This document shows positions 11,458-20,505 of a stretch of 40,561 bases of DNA, in pieces. The stretch is from assembly GCA_005879065.1 (NCBI GenBank), contig VBLU01000006.1, positions 1-40,561 on the forward strand, given 5' to 3'. A program made the position numbers and the translations under genes. The stretch's first letter is position 1; every line of letters begins with the position of its first letter. Below the pieces are notes generated by a model. It was not told where the DNA came from and made no database searches. It saw only the letters and a program-made list of their open reading frames with translations. This DNA comes from Methanobacteriota archaeon. Its GTDB lineage: Archaea; Thermoplasmatota; Thermoplasmata; RBG-16-68-12.

Positions 11458-13023
11458 ATGGAATTTCGAAACGAACGGACGTGGCAGAACGCCGCTGATC
11501 TCGGGAAGACGGAAGATTTTCACTTGAACTACGAAGCCGCGGTCGGCAAGGTCCGCGCGGCATTCGGGGACAAGCATCCGATCATCATCGACGGCAAAGA
11601 GGTGTGGTCGAAAGCGACGTTCCCCGACACGAGCCCGGCGGATACGAGCCTCGTCCTCGGTCACTTCCAGAAGGGCACCCGATCGCACGCGAAGCAAGCG
11701 ATCAAGGCGGCGAGGGCGGCGTTCCCCGGTTGGTCGGCGACTCCCTACCTGGAACGGGTCCGCACGATCCAGCGCGCGGCGGATCGGATCTCCGAACGAA
11801 AGTACGCGTACGCGGCCCTCCTTTCCTTCGAGAACGGGAAGAATCGGTACGAGGCGGTGGCGGACATCGACGAGGCCGCCGACCTGCTGCGATGGTACGC
11901 CACCGAGATGATTCGGAACCAGGGATATGAGCACACGATGGGCCAGTTCTTGCCGGGGGAGAGCGCCCGTGCGATGTTGAAACCGTACGGCGTGTGGGCC
12001 GTCGTGGCTCCCTTCAATTTTCCGTTCGCCATTGCCGCGGGCATGTCGACAGGTGCCCTGATCGCCGGGAACACGGTCGTGTTCAAGCCCGCGAGCGACA
12101 CGCCGTACATCGGCCTCAAATTGTGCGAACTGCTTCATGAGGCGGGCCTGCCTCCGGGCGTCTTCAATTACGTCACCGGTCCGGGCGCCACTGTGGGCCA
12201 GGAACTCGTCGACAACGAAGGGGTGGACGGCTTCGTCTTCACGGGGTCGCGGACGGTCGGTCTCGCGGCCTTCAAGACGTTTACGCGAGAGCGTCCCAAG
12301 CCGATCATCACGGAAATGGGTGGCAAGAATCCGACGATCGTCACCGCGAGCGCGGACCTGGAGAAGGCCGCCATCGGCGTGACGCGCGCCGCGTTTGGGT
12401 ATGGGGGCCAGAAGTGCTCCGCGTGTTCTCGAGTCCTCGTCGACCGCACCGTGAAGGACGCATTCCTCGAACGCCTCGTGTTGGAGACGCAGAAACTGAA
12501 GGTCGGGGACCCGACTCAACGCGATGTGTACCTCGGGCCCGTGATCAACGATGCTGCGGTCGCCACGTACGAGAAGGCGATCGCGGAGATACGACGGTCG
12601 AACGGGAAGATTGTGTTCGGTGGCAAGGCCGATCCCAAGGTGGGACACTTCGTCGATCCGACGATCGTGGGAGGCTTGCCGCGAAACCACCGGATCAACA
12701 AGGAGGAGCTGTTCGTCCCGATTCTTTCCGTGATCGAGGTCAATGGACTCGAGGACGCGATCCAGGTCGCGAACGACGTCGACTACGGGCTCACCGCTGG
12801 GATCTTTTCCCGAGAACCGGGCGAACTGCGGCGCTTCTTCTCCGAGGTCGAGGCCGGTGTCCTCTACGCGAACCGCGCCGCGGGCGCAACGACCGGAGCC
12901 GTCGTCGGCGTGCAGCCCTTCGGCGGATGGAAGATGTCCGGGACCTCCGGCAAGTCCGCGGGCGGCCACTACTACCTCCCGCAATTCATGCGGGAGCAGA
13001 GCCAGTCCGAATACGCGTCGTGA
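11458..13023 (+). CDS. Aldehyde dehydrogenase, 1-pyrroline-5-carboxylate dehydrogenase-like
   Basis: ALDH signatures: PFNFPFAIAAGM, EMGGKNPTIV, GGQKCSACSR catalytic Cys, LFVPILSVIEV. ATG at 11458. Confidence 0.88.
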   Translation: MEFRNERTWQNAADLGKTEDFHLNYEAAVGKVRAAFGDKHPIIIDGKEVWSKATFPDTSPADTSLVLGHFQKGTRSHAKQAIKAARAAFPGWSATPYLERVRTIQRAADRISERKYAYAALLSFENGKNRYEAVADIDEAADLLRWYATEMIRNQGYEHTMGQFLPGESARAMLKPYGVWAVVAPFNFPFAIAAGMSTGALIAGNTVVFKPASDTPYIGLKLCELLHEAGLPPGVFNYVTGPGATVGQELVDNEGVDGFVFTGSRTVGLAAFKTFTRERPKPIITEMGGKNPTIVTASADLEKAAIGVTRAAFGYGGQKCSACSRVLVDRTVKDAFLERLVLETQKLKVGDPTQRDVYLGPVINDAAVATYEKAIAEIRRSNGKIVFGGKADPKVGHFVDPTIVGGLPRNHRINKEELFVPILSVIEVNGLEDAIQVANDVDYGLTAGIFSREPGELRRFFSEVEAGVLYANRAAGATTGAVVGVQPFGGWKMSGTSGKSAGGHYYLPQFMREQSQSEYAS

Positions 13024-13267
13024 GTCCGACGCTTCGAATTTCGGTCGCTTCCGGCGACCTTGAGTCGATGGCGCAGGACCTGAACGGCCTGAGTTCCGAA
13101 CGGCGGAAACGTTCCTCCCGTTGAAGGCAGTCGCCGCGGTCCACGCGACGCCAGCTTCGTCGAACTGTCCATCCATGAGTCGTCGGAGCCTTAGCTCTTG
13201 GAGATTGAACCCGGGAACTCGGTCGCTTGCCACCTCGTATCCTTGCCGGCGACCGTCCCGAACTCCC

Positions 13268-14545
13268 TCACGGCCTGAGTCGGCTGATCCGTTCGAGGAG
13301 TCGATGGAACCGCGAAACGCGACCGCCCCCAACGAGCCGCGAGGGGAGGGGCGTCATCGCGGGCCACGGTGCGACCGTCATCCTCCATCGCGCCAGGATG
13401 TAAGCGCACGGGACGATCGTGACGACTCCGAGGAAGAGGCCGAGGCTGAGCAGGCCCGTCGAGGTTGTCAGGAGGCCCGCCACGGGTTCCAGGATGACCA
13501 AGGCGAGCGTGTACGCGAACGCTCCCATCGAAAGTACGGTCGCGCGCTGACCCGGTTCGAGCCGGCGGTTCAGGTACGCGGTCGTGAGCGCGGGTTGCAG
13601 GCTCCAGACGACGTAGATCGGGACTTGGAAGAGGACCGCGCCCGAAAATACGCCGGCGCCGTATATGCCGAAAAATGCTGCGGAGGCCAAGGCCACCAGG
13701 AGGGCGATCGTCCCGAACTCGCCGAGGACGCGGGAGATCCCGCCCGCAAAGGCGGACCAGACCGCGGCGACGACGAGGAAGCCCGCGATCGATAGCGCGA
13801 CCTGGGCGTCGGAGAGGCCGAGGAATCGGAGGTACAGCGGCCGGTAGAGCGCCATCATGTACAGGGTGACGCCGAGGAACACCTCGAGGCCGATCAAGAG
13901 GGCGACCCCCTCCCGGCGTCGGACGACCCGGAGGCCCTGACGCAGCTGCTCGGTGTACGTCGGTTCTGTGGTCCGGGCGACCGCCGGTTCGACGAACGTG
14001 AGGGCCACCAAGACCGCGACCAGATTCAAGGCGGCACCGGCGAACAGGGTGAGCCGCAGGTCGCGCAACGCCTGGACGACGAGACCTCCCGCGAAGGCGC
14101 CCGCGGCGTTCGCCAGGAGCTGGATCATCGTGTTCCGGCCGATGTACCGCGGGAACTCGGATTCGTGCTTCGTCGCCAGCAGGGTCTCATAGAGATATGA
14201 GGAGGTCCCGATCGAGAACGCGGCCCCGAGGGACCAGACCACGTTCGCGACGACGAATCCCGCGAAGGTGGTGGCCAGACCGTATCCAAGGATTCCGGCG
14301 GAGCGAAACACCTCGCTCAGGAGGATCGTCCGCTTGCGTCCGGTCCGGTCTGCGATCACGCCGACGGGAAGCTGGAAGACGAGAAGACCGATCCAGAACG
14401 CGACGTCGACGAGGGTGAACTCGAAGTCCGAGCCCAGGTTCCCGCGGATCCAGAGGGTCCAGAACGGAATCCAAATCGCGAACGACGACGCCGCCTGGTA
14501 CGTGTAAAACCGGCGGACCTTCGCGACGACCTCAGGCGGCAGCAT
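13268..14545 (-). CDS. MFS transporter
   Basis: About 12 TM segments; motif GVIADRTGRKRTILLSEV; start ATG at 14545 (MLPPEVVAKVRRF). Confidence 0.85.
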   Translation of the reverse strand: MLPPEVVAKVRRFYTYQAASSFAIWIPFWTLWIRGNLGSDFEFTLVDVAFWIGLLVFQLPVGVIADRTGRKRTILLSEVFRSAGILGYGLATTFAGFVVANVVWSLGAAFSIGTSSYLYETLLATKHESEFPRYIGRNTMIQLLANAAGAFAGGLVVQALRDLRLTLFAGAALNLVAVLVALTFVEPAVARTTEPTYTEQLRQGLRVVRRREGVALLIGLEVFLGVTLYMMALYRPLYLRFLGLSDAQVALSIAGFLVVAAVWSAFAGGISRVLGEFGTIALLVALASAAFFGIYGAGVFSGAVLFQVPIYVVWSLQPALTTAYLNRRLEPGQRATVLSMGAFAYTLALVILEPVAGLLTTSTGLLSLGLFLGVVTIVPCAYILARWRMTVAPWPAMTPLPSRLVGGGRVSRFHRLLERISRLRP

Positions 14546-14696
14546 GGCTTCGCGCCGACCGAAACCACACAGAATATTAGTTCGTACGGACGCACGAGTC
14601 CGCGATTCGTCGCCCCATGGAAGCGAATGGGAGGGGGCCGAGAAGGACGGCCACAATGCTTACCTAGCGGAGCCCGGTTTGCCGTCGGGGAGCGCC

Positions 14697-15527
14697 ATGG
14701 AGAAGCTCGTCATCACGGTGGCCCCGACCGGCTCGGTCCCGCGGAAGAAGGACTCCCCGCACGTGCCGGTGACGCCGGACGAGATCGCGGAGACCGCCTA
14801 CCTGTGCGAGCAGGCCGGCGCATCGATCATCCACGTCCATTGCCGGGACGAGGACGAACGGCCCACTTCCCGGTTCGAGATCTTCAGAGAGACCGTGGAC
14901 AAGATCCGAAAGCGGACGAAGCTCATCGTGATGACCTCGACGAGCGGGATCGCCGGGAACACGGATGCCGATCGTGCCGCGCCCCTGAAGACGAAACCGG
15001 AGATGGGGAGCCTCACGACGGGCACGCTGAACTTCGCGGGCCGCACCCCCTCGGTCATCTACGTGAACTCGGTGGAAACGGTCCAGTTCCTCGCGAAGAC
15101 GATGCTCGACCTGCACATCAAGCCGGAGATCGAGGCCTTCGACGTCGGCTTCATCCAACAAGGAAGGAAACTGGTCGACACGGGCATCGTGAAGGAACCC
15201 GCCCACTTCCAGCTCGTGATGGGCGTCGACGGCGGCGTCCCTGCAACGCCCGACAATCTCCTCCACATGCGGAACCAGCTGCCTCCGACCGCGACCTACG
15301 TCGTCGCGGGCATGTCGCGGATGCAGCTCCCCATGACGACGATGGCGGTCCTCCTGGGCGGACACGTGCGGGTCGGACTTGAGGACAACCTCTATCTGAA
15401 GAAGGGAGTCCTCGCACGGAACGAAGAACTGGTCGCCAGGGCCCACCATCTCGCGGACGACCTGCAGCGAGAGGTCGCGACCCCCGACGAGGCCCGCCGA
15501 ATCATGGGCCTGCCCGCTCGGACATAA
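14697..15527 (+). CDS. BKACE family (DUF849) beta-keto acid cleavage enzyme
   Basis: MEKLVITVAPTGSVPRK...IPHVPVTPDEIA, AGASIIHVHCRD, HFQLVMGVDGG, GGHVRVGLEDN. Confidence 0.88.
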   Translation: MEKLVITVAPTGSVPRKKDSPHVPVTPDEIAETAYLCEQAGASIIHVHCRDEDERPTSRFEIFRETVDKIRKRTKLIVMTSTSGIAGNTDADRAAPLKTKPEMGSLTTGTLNFAGRTPSVIYVNSVETVQFLAKTMLDLHIKPEIEAFDVGFIQQGRKLVDTGIVKEPAHFQLVMGVDGGVPATPDNLLHMRNQLPPTATYVVAGMSRMQLPMTTMAVLLGGHVRVGLEDNLYLKKGVLARNEELVARAHHLADDLQREVATPDEARRIMGLPART

Positions 15528-15651
15528 TCACACCAAGGTCGGAAGGATTTCGTGGAACGCCCCGAAGGTGTGCGCGAGGGCGTAGAGCTCGTCGCCCGGT
15601 GTCGATATGCTCTTCGCCGACTCCGCACGCGCCTTCAAATCGAGACGCGCA

Positions 15652-16212
15652 ATGCGGACAACCGTGCCGGTCGTGCAAGGGGCGGCGAAAGCGCTCCGGT
15701 TCTTCGATCGAATCGCCCCCTGGTACGACCGGATCAATGTCCGTATCTACCAGCGACAATGGTTGAAGCGGGTGCGAGCCGAGATCCACGGTCTGCGGAT
15801 TCTCGATGTCGGCGTGGGGACGGGTTTCACGACGGGACACCTCACCGCCTCCGTGGGAATCGACCTGTCCCGCGAGATGCTGAAGCGCGCACGATACCAA
15901 GGCCACCTGATTCGAGCGGACGTGATGCACCCGCCGTTTCGGCCCGGTGTCTTCGACACGATCATCTTCGCGGGTTCCTTCTACTATCTTCCGAGCCCGG
16001 AGGCGGGGGCCACAATCACGGCTAATCTGCTCCGCCCCGGAGGACGTGTGATCATCCTCTCCCCCGCGACCCGGCTACTCGCCCTGTTCGTGCGCGTGTA
16101 CGGTCCCGAGGAATATCGGCAATTCATGGAGGGCGCAGGCCTGCGGCCCGTTCGATACGAGCGGCTCAATTGGGCGGCGTGTTTGGTCATCGCAGAGAGG
16201 CCGACGTCCTGA
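15652..16212 (+). CDS. Class I SAM-dependent methyltransferase
   Basis: FFDRIAPWYDRINV...LRILDVGVGTGFTT...GIDLSREML; internal ATG at 15652 preferred over 15607. Confidence 0.82.
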   Translation: MRTTVPVVQGAAKALRFFDRIAPWYDRINVRIYQRQWLKRVRAEIHGLRILDVGVGTGFTTGHLTASVGIDLSREMLKRARYQGHLIRADVMHPPFRPGVFDTIIFAGSFYYLPSPEAGATITANLLRPGGRVIILSPATRLLALFVRVYGPEEYRQFMEGAGLRPVRYERLNWAACLVIAERPTS

Positions 16213-16281
16213 AACGTTCCACCTGCGGGGAGCCCCAACGGTTAAAGGCGTCTCGGTCCCTCGGGGTATGGAGGAAGGAAG

Positions 16282-16662
16282 ATGGCGGAACCCGTCGTTG
16301 GAAAATTCTTGATGAGCACCGTGCACGTATCGGACCATGACCAGGCGAGGAAGTTCTACTCGGAGACGTTGGGCTTCAAACTCGTCGACAAGAACGAAGG
16401 AATGAAGCTGTCCGTGTATGACGCGGGCGGAATCACGTTCGGGACGCACGTACCTTGGGAGGGCGACACGGGCCGTGGGATCGGAGGCGTGACCGGGTTG
16501 ATCTTCCAGACGGACGACATCGACCGGACGTTCGAGACCCTGAAGGAGCGGGGCGTTCGAATCGGAGAGGAGCCGTCGAAGCGAGACGCGTTGAACGTCT
16601 TCATGGGCACGTTCTACGATCCGGACGACAACGAATTCGTCGTGTGGCAGCCGATCGCGTGA
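16282..16662 (+). CDS. VOC-family (glyoxalase/bleomycin resistance fold) protein
   Basis: VHVSDHDQARKFYSETLGFKLVDKN...FYDPDDNEFVVWQP. Confidence 0.85.
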   Translation: MAEPVVGKFLMSTVHVSDHDQARKFYSETLGFKLVDKNEGMKLSVYDAGGITFGTHVPWEGDTGRGIGGVTGLIFQTDDIDRTFETLKERGVRIGEEPSKRDALNVFMGTFYDPDDNEFVVWQPIA

Positions 16663-16722
16663 AGCACCGGCGAGGAGTCGACCTCGACATCGTGATCTAG
16701 CGCCAGCCTTCCCTTCCCGGAT

Positions 16723-16851
16723 TCAGCGAGCTCGCCGTGATCCGTCTGGGTTGTGAATCGGACACGGTTTCCCAGCCTTGCAAAAACGGCACTTCTCCGG
16801 CTTCGTCACGGGAAGAGGTTTGATCATCCGACCGTACTTGCGGGGCGGCAC
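16723..16851 (-). CDS. 42-aa Cys/His-rich microprotein (possible zinc knuckle)
   Basis: Not in the ORF track. GTG start gives MPPRKYGRMIKPLPVTKPEKCRFCKAGKPCPIHNPDGSRRAR; 10 nt downstream of the aminotransferase stop, with an upstream AGGAG. Confidence 0.5.
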   Translation of the reverse strand: MPPRKYGRMIKPLPVTKPEKCRFCKAGKPCPIHNPDGSRRAR

Positions 16852-16861
16852 GGCCTCTCCT

Positions 16862-18226
16862 TCAGATCGCTTCGACGATCGACATATCGGCCTGCTTCTC
16901 CTTCATCCCTTCCGCGACCTCCTCGAACGTATCGAGGTGCCGTGCGACATCGGCCTGCGTGTGAGCCACTGACGTCGTCCACTGCTCGTCCGCGCCCATG
17001 GCCATCGGGATCACACCACGATTCAGCATCGCCGTGTAGTAGCCCCACCACCGCCCCACGTCGACCTCCTCGAAGGACCGCCAATCCCGGACGATGCTGC
17101 GCGCGAAGTGGACGGTCCCGCTGATTCCACCGGCCTGGACCTTCATGGGGAGCCGGTGGTCGGCGATCACATCCGTGTAGCCCTTCGCGAGGTCGTTACC
17201 CATCCGTTGCGCGTGCCGCACGCCCGCGCGGGTCAGGATCTTCGTTAGCGTCACGAGCCCGGCGGAGATGCTGAGGGGATTCGCATTGAAGGTCCCGGCG
17301 TGCGAGATCTGACCCGGGATGACCTGGTCCAAAATCGACGCCTTGCCGCCGACGGCGGCCAAGGGGAAGCCGCCTCCGATCGCTTTGCCGAGTACCTTGA
17401 CGTCCGGCGTCACATGGAACGCCTCCTCCGCTCCCCCGTACCACTTGCCGCAGGTCTTCACCTCGTCGAAGATTAGGATCGCCCCGACCTCGTCGGCCAC
17501 GGCACGCACGCCTTCCAGGAAGCCGGGTTCCGGCTGGACGTAGCCCATATTCATCGGCACCGGCTCGAGGATGATCCCGGCTACGTCGTCGCGATGCAAG
17601 AGGGCGAGGGACTCCGTGGCATCGATGTCGTTGAAGGGAGCGACGATCGCGGTCTCGACGAGTTCCTTCAGCAGTCCCTTGGACGAAGGCACGACGTTCG
17701 GATGCTTCGGATCCCCGGACAGCTCCTTTCGCGGCTTGATCGAGACCATCAGGGAATCATGGGATCCATGGTAGCATCCCTCGAACTTGAGGATCCTCCG
17801 GCGGCCGGTCACCGCGCGGGCGAGACGGACCGCGAACAGCGTCGCGTCGAGACCCGTCATGGAGAACTTCAGGCGGTCCAAGTGGAACCGCCGGCACAGA
17901 TGATCCGCGAGCCGGCCCGCGTCGACGGATTCATATCCGAAGATCGTGCCGTTCGACACGCGCTCGCGCATCGCCTTCGCGAGGACGGGGTGGCTGTGCC
18001 CCGCGACGAGCGCTCCGAAGGCCATATTGAAGTCGACATACTGGTTCCCGTCGACGTCCCATAGTCGCGAGCCCCGCGCCTTGCGGACGTACATCGGATA
18101 CGGGTCGACGACGCGGTAGTTGCTGTTCACGCCGAACGGAATGTGCCGCTTCGCGGATTCCCACGCCCGCGCGGACTTCTTCGTCCGACGGCGATACGCC
18201 TGGAGTTCTTCCTCCCATGTTTGCAT
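16862..18226 (-). CDS. Class III PLP aminotransferase / glutamate-1-semialdehyde aminomutase-like
   Basis: FEGCYHGSHDSLM, ILIFDEVKT, VKVLGKAIGGGFPLAAVGG (PLP lysine). Confidence 0.87.
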   Translation of the reverse strand: MQTWEEELQAYRRRTKKSARAWESAKRHIPFGVNSNYRVVDPYPMYVRKARGSRLWDVDGNQYVDFNMAFGALVAGHSHPVLAKAMRERVSNGTIFGYESVDAGRLADHLCRRFHLDRLKFSMTGLDATLFAVRLARAVTGRRRILKFEGCYHGSHDSLMVSIKPRKELSGDPKHPNVVPSSKGLLKELVETAIVAPFNDIDATESLALLHRDDVAGIILEPVPMNMGYVQPEPGFLEGVRAVADEVGAILIFDEVKTCGKWYGGAEEAFHVTPDVKVLGKAIGGGFPLAAVGGKASILDQVIPGQISHAGTFNANPLSISAGLVTLTKILTRAGVRHAQRMGNDLAKGYTDVIADHRLPMKVQAGGISGTVHFARSIVRDWRSFEEVDVGRWWGYYTAMLNRGVIPMAMGADEQWTTSVAHTQADVARHLDTFEEVAEGMKEKQADMSIVEAI

Positions 18227-18260
18227 GATATCTTAATGTGCGGGCTCGAACGCTTGCATA

Positions 18261-18268
18261 CTATAAAC
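18261..18268 (-). promoter_or_regulatory. TATA-like box for the class III aminotransferase gene
   Basis: GTTTATAG on the minus strand about 38 nt upstream of the ATG at 18226. Confidence 0.4.
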
Positions 18269-18379
18269 GGTTCGTGGTCCAGTGATTTTGCAACGACAGG
18301 AACGCCAGTTGCCCATGTCCAAGGGTAACTTGCGACGACACGTCAGTGTTCGGAGGACAGCGCAGATGCTGTTCAACGA

Positions 18380-18540
18380 ATGGGCCGCATTCTCGAGTCC
18401 CATGGTCCTCGAATCCTAATCCAAAACGGTCAGGTCGTCGATGGAATGGGAGCGGCACCACGCCTTGCGAATGTCGGAATTCGGGGCGCGGTCATCGCCA
18501 GTTTGACGGGACTTGGGCTACGCCGTGCGAACAAATCGCC
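18380..18540 (+). pseudogene. Remnant of an amidohydrolase (D-aminoacylase-like) N-terminus
   Basis: Translation RILIQNGQVVDGMGAAPRLANVGIRGAVIASLTGLG matches the typical N-terminus of amidohydrolases (xLIxNGxVVDGxGxPxxxADVxIxxGxIxxxGxL), with no downstream catalytic domain. Confidence 0.5.
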
Positions 18541-18580
18541 GAAGTCCGGCACGTGGGCAAGCGCCTTATGGAGGAATCGG

Positions 18581-19198
18581 ATGAGTGTGGACATGACAGT
18601 CAAACGGACCCGCGAACGCATCTCTGAGCGGCGGATTCGGACGATCGTGCTCCGCGTCCTGGCCGAGACAAAACTCTGCTCGATCGCGACGGTCGCGAAG
18701 GGGAATCGGGCCCACATCAACACCGCGTTCTTCGCGTATTCGCCGAACCTCGAGCTGTACTTCCTGTCGGACCCCGGTTCACTCCACTGCCGGAACCTGC
18801 TGGCGAATCCCTCGATGGCCATGACGATCTTCGATTCCCATCAGAAGTGGGAGAACCCGGGGAGAGGAATCCAGCTCTTTGGCTCGGGCCAGCGGACCGG
18901 AGGTCGTCAAGCGGATCATGCCGAGTCGGTCTACGGCACGCGGTTCCCCGCCTTCGCTCGGTGGATGAAAGGAACGACGCCCACCGAACGCAGGCAGGGA
19001 GCCCTGTTGCGCTCTTACGCGCTATTCCGATTCCTGCCAAGCCGCGTCAAGATCCTCGATGAGGCGGACTTCGGCGGCGCGGTGTTCATCATCGCCTCGG
19101 TACGCAGAAACCCCAATCGGGATGGCCCATTTCGGATCGAACTCGTGTGGGAGGCGACTGAGCGGCTCGTCGCGAGCCGCGGCGATGGGCTCCGTTGA
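18581..19198 (+). CDS. Pyridoxamine 5'-phosphate oxidase-like (split-barrel flavin-binding) protein
   Basis: LAETKLCSIATVAKGNRAHINTAFFAYSPNLELYFLSDPGSLHCRNLLANPSMAMTIFD; ATG at 18581. Confidence 0.75.
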   Translation: MSVDMTVKRTRERISERRIRTIVLRVLAETKLCSIATVAKGNRAHINTAFFAYSPNLELYFLSDPGSLHCRNLLANPSMAMTIFDSHQKWENPGRGIQLFGSGQRTGGRQADHAESVYGTRFPAFARWMKGTTPTERRQGALLRSYALFRFLPSRVKILDEADFGGAVFIIASVRRNPNRDGPFRIELVWEATERLVASRGDGLR

Positions 19199-19219
19199 GG
19201 ATTGCCCCAGGGAATGGAG

Positions 19220-19292
19220 TGGGCTCGACCGGATTCGAACCGGTGACCTTCGCCATGTCAAGGCGATGTCATAGCCACTAGACCACGAGCCC
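19220..19292 (-). tRNA. tRNA-Val (anticodon GAC)
   Basis: Minus strand GGGCTCGTGGTCTAGTGGCTATGACATCGCCTTGACATGGCGAAGGTCACCGGTTCGAATCCGGTCGAGCCCA folds as a cloverleaf; anticodon loop TTGACAT. Confidence 0.95.
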
Positions 19293-19409
19293 AGCGACCG
19301 CGCCTAACCTCCGACGCGGTTTAAGCCTTTCTTCCGGGCCCGTCCATCGGTGATCGGAAGGGTCGACATCAGGGGGCCCTGGCGCGGGCCATCGCCAGAC
19401 GTGCGTTCG

Positions 19410-19931
19410 TCACTTCGTCAGCGAGGCCACAATGGCGTGGCAGAAGGCGGGGAGGTCGTCCGGGAAACGGGACGTGATCAAGTTCCCGTCCACGACGCAG
19501 TCCTTGTCCACCCAATCCGCTCCGGCATTGATGCAATCGTCCCGCACGCTCGCATAAGACGTCATCTGGCGGCCTTTCACGATGCCCGCACTAATCGGCA
19601 CCCAGGCCGCGTGACAGATCGATGCGACGATCTTGCGGGCGTCGTTCATCGATCGGACGAACGCCAGGATCTCCTTGTGCTGACGCATCCGGTCCGGGCC
19701 CGCGACGCCTCCAGGGATCACGACGGCATCGAAATCTTTCGACTTTAGGTCGGCCGCCTTCATGTCGACCTCGCATGGATAGGAGTGTTTCGAACTGTAA
19801 ATGCGCTTCTCGTGTCCTGCGAGGACAACCTCGGCCCCAGCCTCGATCAAACGGTAATACGGGACCCATAGTTCGAGGTCTTCGTGGCCGTCTTCCGCGA
19901 GCACAACAATCTTTCTCCCTTCGAGCGTCAT
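19410..19931 (-). CDS. DJ-1/PfpI family protein
   Basis: KIVVLAEDGHEDLELWVPYYRL...VIPGGVAGPD...ASICHAAWV nucleophile elbow; start ATG at 19931. Confidence 0.88.
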   Translation of the reverse strand: MTLEGRKIVVLAEDGHEDLELWVPYYRLIEAGAEVVLAGHEKRIYSSKHSYPCEVDMKAADLKSKDFDAVVIPGGVAGPDRMRQHKEILAFVRSMNDARKIVASICHAAWVPISAGIVKGRQMTSYASVRDDCINAGADWVDKDCVVDGNLITSRFPDDLPAFCHAIVASLTK

Positions 19932-20160
19932 GAAAGCGGCAAGGCGGTCCCCGGAGAAATGCCTTGCGTTGAGCGCGGCGTATTGGTCCATCGGACCGGC
20001 TCAGTCCGACAAAGCATGTGGAGACCCTCGCGGACCTTCAAATTGGCCGCCTGCTCTGCCACCGTTACGTCGACATCGATGATCGAGGTCCGTAGCCTGA
20101 TGAACCGGATGCGATCGGCGGGCTCGCGATCCGCGAAAACATTCCACCCAGGCCAAGGAA

Positions 20161-20364
20161 TCAGAGGTCTTCATGGGTCTCGCGTTCGTCTCGCAAGCCC
20201 TTCTGTGTCAGCCAAGGATCCGCCCCGAACCGTGTCTTTTTCGAACGGAACAGGCTCCTCGCCAGGATCTCATTAATCGCGTCCGAGAGGCCTCGAGGCC
20301 CCACCTTCCTTAGGAGGTGGTCCTTCACATCCTCCCGCAAGAGGACCGTCGTCCGTGACGGCAT
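20161..20364 (-). CDS. Small antitoxin-like (RHH/VapB-type) protein
   Basis: 67 aa: MPSRTTVLLREDVKDHLLRKVGPRGLSDAINEILARSLF...DPWLTQKGLRDERETHEDL. No toxin gene adjacent. Confidence 0.55.
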   Translation of the reverse strand: MPSRTTVLLREDVKDHLLRKVGPRGLSDAINEILARSLFRSKKTRFGADPWLTQKGLRDERETHEDL

Positions 20365-20505
20365 GACGCGTACGTATACGCCTACGTATTTCTGACTTTG
20401 CGACCCACGAGGGAGAATGAGAATCGAATGCTGGGGGGAACGAGCCGACCGCAAGCGATATGCCCGGTGAAGTCCTCGCACACCCGGAATCCGAGGTCGC
20501 CATCC

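Noticed and set aside
10957-13332. 791-aa minus-strand ORF opposite the P5C-type ALDH
   Set aside because: Arg/Asp/Gly/His-rich composition typical of antisense frames in GC-rich DNA; the plus-strand ALDH explains the region. Only the small Rieske gene to the left is real on this strand.
15528-15737. 69-aa minus-strand ORF between BKACE and the methyltransferase (…LYALAHTFGAFHEILPTLV)
   Set aside because: Composition is tolerable, but it overlaps the methyltransferase 5' end and I see no family signature; insufficient support for a gene call.
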